Of a DNA stretch of 64,000 nt, positions 45,086 to 56,800 are shown piece by piece; the stretch's first letter is position 1, and each line of letters begins with the position of its first letter. This stretch comes from Bolinopsis microptera. Lineage: Eukaryota > Ctenophora > Tentaculata > Lobata > Bolinopsidae. Made by a program: the position numbers and the translations under genes. The notes under the pieces are model-generated. The model had not been told where the DNA came from, did no database searches, and saw only the letters and a program-made list of their open reading frames with translations. Location of the stretch: the NCBI RefSeq assembly GCF_026151205.1, contig NC_087084.1, forward strand, positions 1,588,312 to 1,652,311, given 5' to 3'.

Positions 45086-45154
45086 AGTCACGTGGGCAGT
45101 CACGTGGGCAGTCACGCGGGCAGTCACGTGGGCAGTCACGTGGGCAGTCACGTG
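45086..45154. repeat. AGTCACGTGGGC 12-bp array with CACGTG cores
   Basis: About six units; all but one keep the CACGTG palindrome (one is CACGCG). It could bind bHLH factors or simply be a minisatellite. Confidence 0.85.
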
Positions 45155-45334
45155 GCTTCAACGTGACTCTTTACTAGTATTACTGGAAATACTTCATTTG
45201 ATTCAGAATTATTTTCATGCAGGCTGCTCTCACAAGACAGTGACAATTCAGAATTCATTTTTTATCTGATAGAAGGAAAATCTAAAGAAAAATCAAGACA
45301 AAAATATTTACAAATCTCATGTCCTAGGGCATTA

Positions 45335-45594
45335 TACAGGGTGGGCCAGAATCATCTTAACACGCACAACACTTAAATAACATATATAATAGCATTCAGT
45401 AAATATCGACTTTCTAGTTCAGAGCGTTTCCATTTGATAACGAAAATAGAGGAAATGAGGGAGTGGCTCACCCACTGTGATGGAAACTGTCAGGGAATCT
45501 AAGTATGACTCTATAAGGCTTTAATTATGTGCGTTATTCAACATGTTTGTACTGCTACACAGTGTACAGATTGTGAATTGTGGCCCACCCTGTA
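45335..45594. mobile_element. Tc1/mariner-like MITE, about 260 bp
   Basis: TACAGGGTGGGCCA at 45335 and its exact inverse TGGCCCACCCTGTA ending at 45594, with TA at both edges as target duplication. Confidence 0.85.
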
Positions 45595-45756
45595 GTATCG
45601 TAAATAAAATGGGTCCCCTTATAGTTAACCTGGGTTTTACAGCAGCATAACCGGGACTAAAGTTGAAAATATTTGTAGATCTCTTTAGTTTAAGTAAAAA
45701 ACCTATGCACTATCCAGCCTCTCCCACTCAAAATACACAGGATTATACCAGCTATA

Positions 45757-46090
45757 TTACTGTAGTAACCAGTAGTAACCAGTAGTAACCAGTAGTAACC
45801 AGTAGTAACCAGTAGTAACCAGTAGTAACCAGTAGTAACCAGTAGTAACCAGTAGTAACCAGTAGTAACCACCAGCATTATTACTGTAGTAACCAGTAGT
45901 AACCAGTAGTAACCAGTAGTAACCAGTAGTAACCAGTAGTAACCAGTAGTAACCAGTAGTAACCAGTAGTAACCAGTAGTAACCAGTAGTAACCAGTAGT
46001 AACCACCAGCATTATTACTGTAGTAACCAGTAGTAACCAGTAGTAACCAGTAGTAACCAGTAGTAACCAGTAGTAACCAGTAGTAACCAC
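45757..46090. repeat. AGTAACCAGT 9-bp satellite in three blocks
   Basis: GTAACCAGTA units repeat about 30 times in three blocks separated by CACCAGCATTATTACT. The same TAGTAACC word forms part of the minisatellite at 42949-43128 and of 44943-44975. Long minus-strand frames here are repeat artefacts. Confidence 0.95.
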
Positions 46091-46299
46091 CAGCATTATA
46101 ACTGTGTGTGTAACTGTCCTTTAGTAAGCGCACGTGAGAGGGTCGTGTTAGTTGGCAGAAGATGAGACAACTTTTAACTACCTGAAGATATGTAATTCTA
46201 ATAATGATTGAAGGTATCTTAAACTAAAAGAATAGCTTGAAACACTTAGCTCCCCCACCCACGTCACAACACTATCACATCTCAGTCCCAGGTATCCCA

Positions 46300-46720
46300 T
46301 TTTACTCCCTCCCTCCCTCCCTCCCTCCCTCCCTCCCTCCCTCCCTCCCTCCCTCCCTCCCTCGCTCCCTCCCTCCCTCCCTCCCTCCCTCTCTACCTCC
46401 TCCCTCCCTCCTTCCCTCCGTCCCTCCGTCCATCCCTCCCTCCCTCATTCCCTCTCTTCCTCCCTCCCTCCCTCCCTCCATCCCTCCCTCCCTCCCTCCC
46501 TCCCTCCCTCCCTCCCTCCCCCCGTCCCTCCGTCCATCCCTCCCTCCCTCCCTCATTCCCTCTCTCCTCCCCCCTCCCTCCCTCCCTCCCTCCCTCCCTC
46601 CCTCCCTCCCTCCCTCCCTCCCTCCCTCCCTCCCTGCCTCCCTCCCTCCCTCCCTCCCTCCCTCCCTCCCTCCCTCCCTCCCTCCATCCCTCCCTCTCTA
46701 TCCTCCCTCCCTCCCTCATT
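46300..46720. repeat. (CCCT)n microsatellite, about 420 bp
   Basis: Nearly pure CCCT with interruptions, strongly strand-asymmetric, just beyond the 3' end of the minus-strand bMERB gene. Confidence 0.97.
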
Positions 46721-46833
46721 CTGTATCCTCTCTTCCTTATCCCCTTTTTTCTCCTTCTTTTCCCTTTTTACCCTTTTCTTCCTATTCCCTGTTCCCTGTA
46801 TTTTCTACTCTATTTTAAGCTCACTTTTTTTCC

Positions 46834-48169
46834 TCACGAGACTTTACAGGAGGATTGATCTTGGAGAAGTTTCGGTTTCTCTATTACAGAGCGGAACTCA
46901 GCTTCCTCCTCCATTGAAACTGTGTTGATATCGTCTCGTATCCTGCGACGGGTCAATAGATATTAACGCAACAATTGTAGGGTTGTAGGAAGTATTAATA
47001 GCTCAAGTAAGATAGAATTTGGACGCAATCATAACAATGAAATGAAAAATCAATATAATTTCGTGATAATGTTTAGTGTTTAGTGTTTAGTGTTTAGTGT
47101 TTAGTGTTTAGTGTTTAGTGTTTACCTGAGCAAGAGCTCCCGCTTCTTAAGAATATCCCGATACTCCTCCTCTAGCTGTTCTTCTCGTTCCACGTCATGT
47201 ACTGTTTTAGTCGTGTCTGAAACAAATTAGATAATATTATCCCAGTATCAGTTACAGTATTCTCATCATGATTCATAACATCATTATGGTTCAAGTTAAA
47301 CTGTGTATACCGCCAATAATAAAATAAAACACCTAGCTCTCAAGTAAGTAACCATATTGTTAATCTATTGAATTATTAAATGTATTAATATTTACCGCGC
47401 ATGTTCTGATATCTCCTCATCTCCTTGAGCACCACACAGCACCTCTCCTCTAGGTCCTCCTCGTTCTGCAGAGAGTTTAGATCATCCTGTTTCCTCACCA
47501 GAGTGTTCCGCTCGTGTACCAGGTGGAGCCAGGACTTTAACAGCTTCTGCTCTAGTTCCTGATGTAATTAGGTGGAAATTAGTGGCAAATAGTCAGCAGT
47601 GCAAACTTGAAACTCTGGAAACAATTGCTGCTTAATCGTGTCTTCTGAAACTAGACGAAGTAGATGAAGTAGATGAAGTATATGAAGTATATGAAGTAGA
47701 TGAAGTAGATGAAGTAGATGAAGTATATGAAGTAGATGAAGTAGAAGAAGTAGATGAAGTAGATGAAGTATATGAAGTATATGAAGTAGATGAAGTAGAA
47801 GAAGTAGATGAAGTAGATGAAGTAGATGAAGTAGATGAAGTAGATGAAGTAGAAGAAGTAGATGAAGTAGATGAAGTATATGAAGTAGATGAAGTAGATG
47901 AAGTAGAAGAAGTAGATGAAGTAGATGAAGTATATGAAGTAGATGAAGTATATGAAGTAGATGAAGTAGATGAAGTAGATGAAGTATATGAAGTAGATGA
48001 ATTAGAGTTGTTTAGTAAGCTAGTAAAGTAATAAACGAACGTGATTCTGAGAGTCCATGGCGACTCTGAGTTCCTTCTCCAGCACTTTGGCTCGCTTGTC
48101 TAACTTAGCGTTGTGGTGGGTTATTCGGGCGTGACACTCACTCATGTAGTTCCTCACGTCTTGTAGGTC
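46834..48169 (-). CDS. bMERB-domain protein, EHBP1/MICAL-like C-terminus (5' exons not found)
   Basis: Four exons in minus order: 48169-48041, 47558-47396, 47216-47126 and 46942-46834 (TGA). Phases 0/1/0-type joins are all consistent (0, then 1, then 2 nt carried), with acceptors ending in AG and donors GTTCGT, GTAAAT and GTAAAC. The product is helical: KLDKRAKVLEKELRVAMDS, then ELEQKLLKSWLHLVHERNTL, NEEDLEERCCVV, EEEYRDILKKRELLLR and a short acidic tail. This is the order of a bivalent Mical/EHBP Rab-binding (bMERB) domain, which binds Rab8/10-family GTPases on endosomal membranes. The N-terminal C2 and CH domains of EHBP1 must lie beyond 48169 or are missing; nothing matching was found to 50.5 kb. 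The donor GTTCGT is unusual. Two introns are filled with minisatellites. Confidence 0.75.
47071..47122. repeat. GTTTAGT 7-bp tandem repeat at a splice donor
   Basis: About seven TTTAGTG units run directly up to the donor of exon 47126-47216 (minus strand), so the intron begins inside the array. Confidence 0.9.
47652..48003. repeat. GATGAAGTA 9-bp minisatellite in a bMERB intron
   Basis: About 39 units of GATGAAGTA with TATGAAGTA and GAAGAAGTA variants in a higher-order pattern. It fills most of the intron between 47558 and 48041. Confidence 0.95.
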
Positions 48170-48183
48170 CTGCAGAGGGGGAG

Positions 48184-49038
48184 TGTTACAACAGAGTGCA
48201 GAGGGGGATTGTTACAACTGAGTGCAGAGGGGGATTGTTACAACTGAGTGCAGAGGGGGATTGTTACAACTGAGTGCAGAGGGGGATTGTTACAACAGAG
48301 TGCAGAGGGGGATTGTTACAACTGAGTGCAGAGGGGGATTGTTACAACTGAGTGCAGAGGGGGATTGTTACAACTGAGTGCAGAGGGGGATTGTTACAAC
48401 TGAGTGCAGAGGGGGATTGTTACAACTGAGTGCAGAGGGGGATTGTTACAACAGAGTGCAGAGGGGGATTGTTACAACAGAGTGCAGAGGGGGATTGTTA
48501 CAACTGAGTGCAGAGGGGGATTGTTACAACTGAGTGCAGAGGGGGATTGTTACAACAGAGTGCAGAGGGGGATTGTTACAACTGAGTGCAGAGGGGGATT
48601 GTTACAACTGAGTGCAGAGGGGGATTGTTACAACAGAGTGCAGAGGGGGATTGTTACAACTGAGTGCAGAGGGGGATTGTTACAACTGAGTGCAGAGGGG
48701 GATTGTTACAACTGAGTGCAGAGGGGGATTGTTACAACTGAGTGCAGAGGGGGATTGTTACAACAGAGTGCAGAGCGGGATTGTTACAACTGAGTGCAGA
48801 GGGGGATTGTTACAACTGAGTGCAGAGGGGGATTGTTACAACTGAGTGCAGAGGGGGATTGTTACAACTGAGTGCAGAGGGGGATTGTTACAACTGAGTG
48901 CAGAGGGGGATTGTTACAACTGAGTGCAGAGGGGGATTGTTACAACTGAGTGCAGAGGGGGATTGTTACAACAGAGTGCAGAGGGGGATTGTTACAACAG
49001 AGTGCAGAGGGGGATTGTTACAACTGAGTGCAGAGGGG
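48184..49038. repeat. 26-bp minisatellite grown from a splice acceptor
   Basis: About 33 copies of GAGTGCAGAGGGGGATTGTT plus ACAACT (or ACAACA). Read on the minus strand the unit is a pyrimidine tract, CCCCCTCTGCA, then C, directly continuing the acceptor CCCCCTCTGCAG of exon 48169; the AG is lost in the array units. Plus-strand frames here are artefacts. Confidence 0.95.
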
Positions 49039-49039
49039 A

Positions 49040-50545
49040 TGTTGTTACAAGGACGGGTTTTATTATTAAATCAAAGTTCTAAACAAGGGATAGTTAAAAA
49101 ACAAAGCCCAAGTCTAATCTTTCCCTAAAAAATAACTAAATATCAAAAACTTCATTGCCGGGTTTTATTCATAACAAGAATTTCGCCGCGGTTACACCAC
49201 GAACAATTAATATTCACTCTTTCACTATTATTTGCCATTTAAATAAATTATTCACTTACAAATATAACTACGCACAAGTGTACAGAGTTTTAATCTCTTG
49301 CAAACGGAAACCTTTCAAAGACAGCGCAAATTGATCAGTGGCAGAACTGGGGAACCAAACTGATCTTCCCCAGAAATACGTGAGAATTATTGATAAGTAC
49401 GTTTACGTATGTGAACTTTTGCAGAAAAAGCTAGGTATCTAACAGCATTGAAATAATTGTGATAAAACCGGATCCCTACAAAGACATTGAATTCTGTACA
49501 AAATAAGCGTACAATTACTTGTACTATGTTACGGGTATATGACCCCCAGAATATAGGTGGCCCCCAAAATATAGGTCATGTTAGTGGATACAGTTCTAAC
49601 CAAGATAAGCGATACTAATGGGATCTGTTACTGCTAGGTTGGAGTAAAACATGTAACTAATTTTTCTGGATAAGAATTTTGGACCTACATGAGGTATTTT
49701 GGTATATTTGGTCATGACAGCGAAAGATTTCAACGATGTTGTCATTTTCTAGAGGAGTAAATATGGCGAAAAATGGTCATGACAAAAATCTGTCCAACAC
49801 ATGCCATTAAGACTACTGGTATGAGTATAAGTATTATTTTAAGCTATCTTTTCATCGAGACATCTGCAAACTGACAATTTGGAAAAAAGTTATGGCCACC
49901 ACAATTTTACGGGCCCCCAGAATATAGGTCTATACGACCCCCGGAATATAGGTTGATGCCAAGGTCGTAGAGACATGAGACCTTGACCAAAGTTAATCTT
50001 TCTATCACGTTAATATTAGACTAAATTGCTTTCGGGGCCCTATCTAGACGTTTAAAGATCAAAAACGGCAATTTTAAGAATTTTACCTGTATAAGGGCCT
50101 CGAAAAATAAGGGCGTGGCCCGTGGGTCCAGATTCCGATGAAGTTGAGCCACGAAATTTTTCAAGGCAGTTTTCTAGCCAAGGTATCAACTAATAAGCTT
50201 GGACCCAGAGCGATTGGATCAACTTCGGTTTTTATGAACCAACCTAACGGGTATATATCTATATATGAACCCCAGAACATAGGTGTTTTTTTTTAAATAG
50301 CGACCAAGATTCTGCATTTTCTCTGTCACCCTGAGCATTGAGGAATGTGGGGTAGTGATGAGAAACAGTTAAAGAACATATGCTGAAGAGATGGCATCAT
50401 CAAAATGTATGAAGATGGAGTATTTGAGGACGATTTTTGCATACCTTACGAGACATTTTTGTGGCGGACCAATGTGCGACGACCGAAATTTTGGCGGTCC
50501 GAAAATATGGCGAAATTGAACAAAAACCGTCACATTTCGGACGTC
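49040..50545. other. Non-coding, with five CCCCAGAATATAGGT words
   Basis: Variants of CCCCCAGAATATAGGT lie near 49542, 49561, 49913, 49938 and 50270. No exon of the bMERB gene was found. It may be a decayed repeat element. Confidence 0.45.
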
Positions 50546-51233
50546 TGTTGTAATATGGTATTTAGAGATATCTTTTAGGATAACGTAGTTTTAGTATAAC
50601 GTTTAAGGGACGTATAATTTAGTATGTATTTCCGGGTATATAATAACCAATGTTTTATTATGTTCGTATTTGGGAGTTACACATTTTGAGTGTAAGTCGG
50701 TTGGCTGGCAGAACTACTGTCAGACTAACTGTCTGAAACGAGCCGTCCGCTCACTTTGCACCTGACTTACAGCCAGGCCTGTGGTTGGTCCTCGCGACCA
50801 CAGCGTGACTGCTAGTGGAGTGCTCATTGGCGAGACGGCGTGTCACGTGGTGCAAGCAGATGCGTTGTGCCGTCACGCAGTGTGGCGTGACGAGTTTTGG
50901 GAGCATACCCGGAGAGCCGGATGTGGAGAGCTCACTTCTTAGTTGCCCCTTAATCACTTTAAGGGATTCAAATTGACGGTAGCCAGTCTTACTGAGCACT
51001 ACCAGCTGTGATTAGACACGTCGAGTGATCTATAATCACGTCAATTGATTAGAGCGAACACTTGGAGGTTTTTATCTGTTGACGTTCACTTTGTATTACT
51101 TTTCCTTTATATTTAATTAGATCCTTTTTAGTTACTCGTTTCATTTCTACTATACGGTACGCCCTGCCGTTCGTGCTACGTGACTAGAGCTTGACTAGCA
51201 TACACTAAATACCAAGAGAACTCCGTTTTCTAT
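50546..51233 (+). repeat. LTR copy 1, about 688 bp
   Basis: Nearly identical to copies at 51834-52521 and 53122-53809. Copy 1 alone has AGAGAACTCC where copies 2 and 3 have AGAGTACTCC; copy 2 alone has TATTCGG where 1 and 3 have TATACGG. Confidence 0.85.
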
Positions 51234-51833
51234 ATCTGGAGGCCACGGTGGGATCTAGTTTGGTGGTGGGATCTAGTTTTTGGAATCTAGTTTCAGAACA
51301 GTATAGTCTTACTCACATAGCTAGCTTTCCACTTAGAACTTAGCAGTGATATTAGTACCTTACTTAGGTATAACACGTGTTATCTTTCAGAATATTACTG
51401 ATAGGGATAATAGGATCTTTACTCTCAACACGACTCGCTCAGGGCTGCTTTAGTGGCGGAAACGTAGAGACTTTCGAATTTATTTTGACTTCTTTGTTTC
51501 CTTGTCAAAGAAGATTTAGAGATTCGATACGTCTCTATCTAATGAGGAAGACTGAACACCAAAGACTCTACAACTTGGTGCAAAAGGGAAGTATTTGAAA
51601 GTTTTGGAAAGTTTTGAAAGATTTGTGGAAGTCAAGTTCAGTTTTAACTTTAGAATTTTGAGGATTTAAATTTAATGCACAGGGTTAGGGCCGTGTATTT
51701 TATTTTTGAGATTCGACTTATTTTTAAGTTTTGGACTTTTGATGCGTGGGAGCATTGAAATTTAAATTGATTTATTGAAAAGGGCGATTATTTTATTGTT
51801 TTAAAATATTCGAAAAAAATTTTTGGGTAGAGA

Positions 51834-52521
51834 TGTTGTAATATGGTATTTAGAGATATCTTTTAGGATAACGTAGTTTTAGTATAACGTTTAAGGGACG
51901 TATAATTTAGTATGTATTTCCGGGTATATAATAACCAATGTTTTATTATGTTCGTATTTGGGAGTTACACATTTTGAGTGTAAGTCGGTTGGCTGGCAGA
52001 ACTACTGTCAGACTAACTGTCTGAAACGAGCCGTCCGCTCACTTTGCACCTGACTTACAGCCAGGCCTGTGGTTGGTCCTCGCGACCACAGCGTGACTGC
52101 TAGTGGAGTGCTCATTGGCGAGACGGCGTGTCACGTGGTGCAAGCAGATGCGTTGTGCCGTCACGCAGTGTGGCGTGACGAGTTTTGGGAGCATACCCGG
52201 AGAGCCGGATGTGGAGAGCTCACTTCTTAGTTGCCCCTTAATCACTTTAAGGGATTCAAATTGACGGTAGCCAGTCTTACTGAGCACTACCAGCTGTGAT
52301 TAGACACGTCGAGTGATCTATAATCACGTCAATTGATTAGAGCGAACACTTGGAGGTTTTTATCTGTTGACGTTCACTTTGTATTACTTTTCCTTTATAT
52401 TTAATTAGATCCTTTTTAGTTACTCGTTTCATTTCTACTATTCGGTACGCCCTGCCGTTCGTGCTACGTGACTAGAGCTTGACTAGCATACACTAAATAC
52501 CAAGAGTACTCCGTTTTCTAT
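51834..52521 (+). repeat. LTR copy 2, about 688 bp
   Basis: Middle LTR, shared by both units. Confidence 0.85.
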
Positions 52522-53121
52522 ATCTGGAGGCCACGGTGGGATCTAGTTTGGTGGTGGGATCTAGTTTTTGGAATCTAGTTTCAGAACAGTATAGTCTTAC
52601 TCACATAGCTAGCTTTCCACTTAGAACTTAGCAGTGATATTAGTACCTTACTTAGGTATAACACGTGTTATCTTTCAGAACATTACTGATAGGGATAATA
52701 GGATCTTTACTCTCAACACGACTCGCTCAGGGCTGCTTTAGTGGCGGAAACGTAGAGACTTTCGAATTTATTTTGACTTCTTTGTTTCCTTGTCAAAGAA
52801 GATTTAGAGATTCGATACGTCTCTATCTAATGAGGAAGACTGAACACCAAAGACTCTACAACTTGGTGCAAAAGGGAAGTATTTGAAAGTTTTGGAAAGT
52901 TTTGAAAGATTTGTGGAAGTCAAGTTCAGTTTTAACTTTAGAATTTTGAGGATTTAAATTTAATGCACAGGGTTAGGGCCGTGTATTTTATTTTTGAGAT
53001 TCGACTTATTTTTAAGTTTTGGACTTTTGATGCGTGGGAGCATTGAAATTTAAATTGATTTATTGAAAAGGGCGATTATTTTATTGTTTTAAAATATTCG
53101 AAAAAAATTTTTGGGTAGAGA

Positions 53122-53809
53122 TGTTGTAATATGGTATTTAGAGATATCTTTTAGGATAACGTAGTTTTAGTATAACGTTTAAGGGACGTATAATTTAGTA
53201 TGTATTTCCGGGTATATAATAACCAATGTTTTATTATGTTCGTATTTGGGAGTTACACATTTTGAGTGTAAGTCGGTTGGCTGGCAGAACTACTGTCAGA
53301 CTAACTGTCTGAAACGAGCCGTCCGCTCACTTTGCACCTGACTTACAGCCAGGCCTGTGGTTGGTCCTCGCGACCACAGCGTGACTGCTAGTGGAGTGCT
53401 CATTGGCGAGACGGCGTGTCACGTGGTGCAAGCAGATGCGTTGTGCCGTCACGCAGTGTGGCGTGACGAGTTTTGGGAGCATACCCGGAGAGCCGGATGT
53501 GGAGAGCTCACTTCTTAGTTGCCCCTTAATCACTTTAAGGGATTCAAATTGACGGTAGCCAGTCTTACTGAGCACTACCAGCTGTGATTAGACACGTCGA
53601 GTGATCTATAATCACGTCAATTGATTAGAGCGAACACTTGGAGGTTTTTATCTGTTGACGTTCACTTTGTATTACTTTTCCTTTATATTTAATTAGATCC
53701 TTTTTAGTTACTCGTTTCATTTCTACTATACGGTACGCCCTGCCGTTCGTGCTACGTGACTAGAGCTTGACTAGCATACACTAAATACCAAGAGTACTCC
53801 GTTTTCTAT
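53122..53809 (+). repeat. LTR copy 3, about 688 bp
   Basis: Its end at CTAT|ACGTC defines the LTR boundary and the target duplication. Confidence 0.85.
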
Positions 53810-53814
53810 ACGTC

Positions 53815-56800
53815 ACAGAAAATAAGGGTATTTTTCATCATTTTGTTTTCTGACACAAAGGAAATTCAAAATTTTCTAAAAATCGGTAAAATCATGTTGA
53901 AACATAATGAAGCTTATACATCGATTTCTTCATCTTCCTCTAAGGGGTCCGGCTCGAATCTTTCAGTTTCACTTATTGAGTTTGGTATTAAATTGTTTAT
54001 CTTGACTTAGTCTATAAGACGTTTATGTTAGCACATAAATGTAATTTATTGTAAATTTAAAACGTATAACTTGACATTAAATTCATCATGGAATATTGTG
54101 TTTATTTGTCTTTTGACACATTGATGTCATTAAATTTAGCGTGACGCGTAATAGTCTGAAACAAAGGAGACAACAACCAACACATGTAATAAATTTACTA
54201 AAAAAAGGAAGTATCAAGTTTTACAGGATTGACTTCGAATAGAGTTCGATAGGAATTAATAACTCTCGTGCCAACTTTAGAGTCGGTAACCACATTAAAC
54301 ACACATTAAACCACATTAAACTGTTTGGGCGACTTTCGTCCGACTCAGAAAATAGGTTATTCGACATAGTTTATTCGTATTCCACTGTACGATTTTCATG
54401 AAACTTTCCATAAATATGATGGTTTGAGGACGATAATCTGTGGTAAGTTTGAGGCGAGTTTCTATGTGCCAATTTGAGATATCAACTTCAAACACAAGGA
54501 AAAAGTGATGTCAGACTGATGTGCCAGTTACCGAAATTGAATGGCGTGTGAATTATTCATTAACATATTAAATCATGACCTATATCTCCTCGTATAAGTT
54601 TTCCCTAATCAAAATCGTCGTTTACACACAGACTGCGAGACTATAAACTTATTGTTGGTTAGTATGATATCCTAAGTTGAAATTTCTGCATCCACACGTG
54701 TTATAGATCCAACCGAAATAACAAAATAATACAGAGAGACAATTCGTGAAACCTGACAAATAATCCAATGGGTGAACTTAACTTGGACATCACAGACACG
54801 TAGCAAACTTTTCTTTACCACAAATCTTTCGAGCAACAGAATTTTAACTTCCCGGTTCATATGCAGTGGTTGCGGGTCATTTAAATTTTAAATCCCCATG
54901 TGTAGCACTGTCCGGTCGTGTTTTTTATACCCATGTGTATCGATCACTCAGAATTTACTTTTTATTACATCTAAATAATTTATCTAAGAAAATGTGAAAT
55001 CATACTTATACCGATCTTAGTAACCCAACGGATTAAACCTTGTTGAGTGAATGAGAAAGATATAGTGTCTTGCTAACACACCCATCCACTAGCAATTGCG
55101 TGAATACCCCACTTCTTTCTTCGATTCTAGACTATACTTAGGAAAATAACTGGTAGTTCCTGGACGCCCCATGAACTAAGAAACTACATAACATCAAGGA
55201 AAATATTTTATATTTGGAACAAAGACTAAAGAGTAATTTGATCATAGAGACCTACATTTTGTTCTCCTTTGGGTTACCGTTAGCAGTATAGGGAGAAGGG
55301 TCTGACACAGATATTGGCTGAGGGAGCTAATGATTTTAATATTGACATAAAAGTTCTGCAGAGGGCTTTAAGGTGTATATAATGCCCAGTCTGGCAGTTA
55401 TCGTATGTCGTTAGTTCCCTACACACACAAACAAGTTTCTTCCTTAATCTCTAAATCAGGGTGGTCTCTCAAATTCTCGATTAAGTTGTAATACAGCATC
55501 AATCTTGCGACCACCCTTGGCGACTTTGATTACTGTCTGTTTACCCTTGGTGGGTTGTTTTTATATTTCCATCGCTCGAAGTACTCCAGGCGAGGAGTAT
55601 TTTGATCTTCCTTCTTTAGGGGGGCAAACGGGAGGCCCCAGTGTTTAGGAGGGGGAGGATGATGAGAAGAAGGGAAGAAGGATGATGAGGAGAAGACGAG
55701 AAGAAGGTAAGGAAAAAGTTTGGGTGTGGTCAGTTAGGTCCTAAAGGAAAGAACTACTGTATCTAACACCACCCCGGAGGAATTCTTATGCAGTAGTCCT
55801 GATTGACAACCAACTTCTGGATATTGAGAGACTGGTTCTGTCGCTGGCACAGATAAGTGCGGGAAGAAAGGGTACCCTTCCCTTACCCTTAAGGGTTGTT
55901 GTCGTTCCTATAAAGTCCAGTGTTTCATCTGCAAAACACCGAACGACACCGTACAAATGGTCACTGTCCCTGATCATCAATGTGCGTTGCGTTCATGGTA
56001 ATTCAGTAGCTCCTTTACAGGACATTCAGCTGACAAGACAGGCTGTCATGTTTCCAGAGTGGCCTTATTGCTATAACAAGGTTCATCAGCTCGCAATTGT
56101 TGGGAACGCGTTGATCGCTCGGGCTAGTTGACCACCCTTCCAGTAAAAGCCCTTTTAAAAAAAAAAATAAAACGAATCATTGCGGGAACTCAGCCACAAG
56201 GTCCTTTACTTTTTTTACTGTTTAGTTGTTCGGTCTTTCATCGTTATAAGTATTCATTACCACCATCAACAGGGGCTCTGGAAAGGTCAACTAACGTGTT
56301 TCACAAGATCCGAAAAAGGCTTAGGCTCAGGAGAAGTTGACGTGATATAGTTTGGGATGTGAAAGGACTCTGTAGAGGGAGTGGTAAGGGTCTGTCGGAT
56401 GACTTCCAGAAGGATTTCAATTGGCAATCTTTGGAAGTCTTCATCATTGTCATTAATGAGAGAGAATGTGAGTTTTTTCTGCTCTTGATAGGCACTGAGA
56501 AGAAATTCAGTGATGAAGGTAGGTAGAAGTGGTTGGTTAGCTGCACAATGACAAAGTTACACCAAATGAGCAGATGGCAATTCAGGGTAACTAGCAGCAG
56601 TCATCAGACATTCCCCGTAAAATGGAATGTAACGGCCTGAAAAAATACAGGACGGGGCCATGTAGGGGAGTTAAACTGTCCCTGCGGGTAAATTAAGTAC
56701 CATTAAAGATCAAGGAGAGAATGATCAATGAGAACAATTGTATAGTTATAAGGTAATATGTGAAATCTAAAATGGACTATATGCAATTACTAGCCTGATT

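Larger units (their letters stand above)
50546..53809 (+). mobile_element. Tandem non-autonomous LTR element: LTR-internal-LTR-internal-LTR
   Basis: A 1288-bp period: units at 50546, 51834 and 53122, the last cut at 53809 after 688 bp (one LTR). Each internal part is about 600 bp. It starts with TGGAGGCCACGGTGGGATC (51237, 52525), a good tRNA primer-site candidate, and ends with GGGTAGAGA (51825-51833) before the next TG, a purine tract. ACGTC precedes the first LTR (50541-50545) and ACGTC follows the third (53810-53814). LTRs start with TG but end TAT or TATA, which is atypical. No gag-pol: a 73-codon frame at 51377-51598 recurs in the second unit with one change and has no known motif. Confidence 0.85.

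Noticed and set aside
45690-46133. 147-aa minus-strand frame of LLVTTGYYW repeats
   Set aside because: Pure translation of the AGTAACCAGT satellite; no independent coding evidence.
46237-46818. Pro/Ser/Leu-rich plus frame and Gly/Arg/Glu minus frames
   Set aside because: All come from the (CCCT)n microsatellite.
48404-49128. Two plus-strand frames of repeated QRGIVTTECRGGLLQ
   Set aside because: Repeat artefacts of the 26-bp minisatellite, antisense to the bMERB intron. Also considered as a CRISPR array and rejected: there are no unique spacers and the host is an animal.
50751-50999. 82-aa minus frame repeated at 52039 and 53327
   Set aside because: Lies wholly inside the LTR and is antisense to the element; recurrence reflects LTR duplication.
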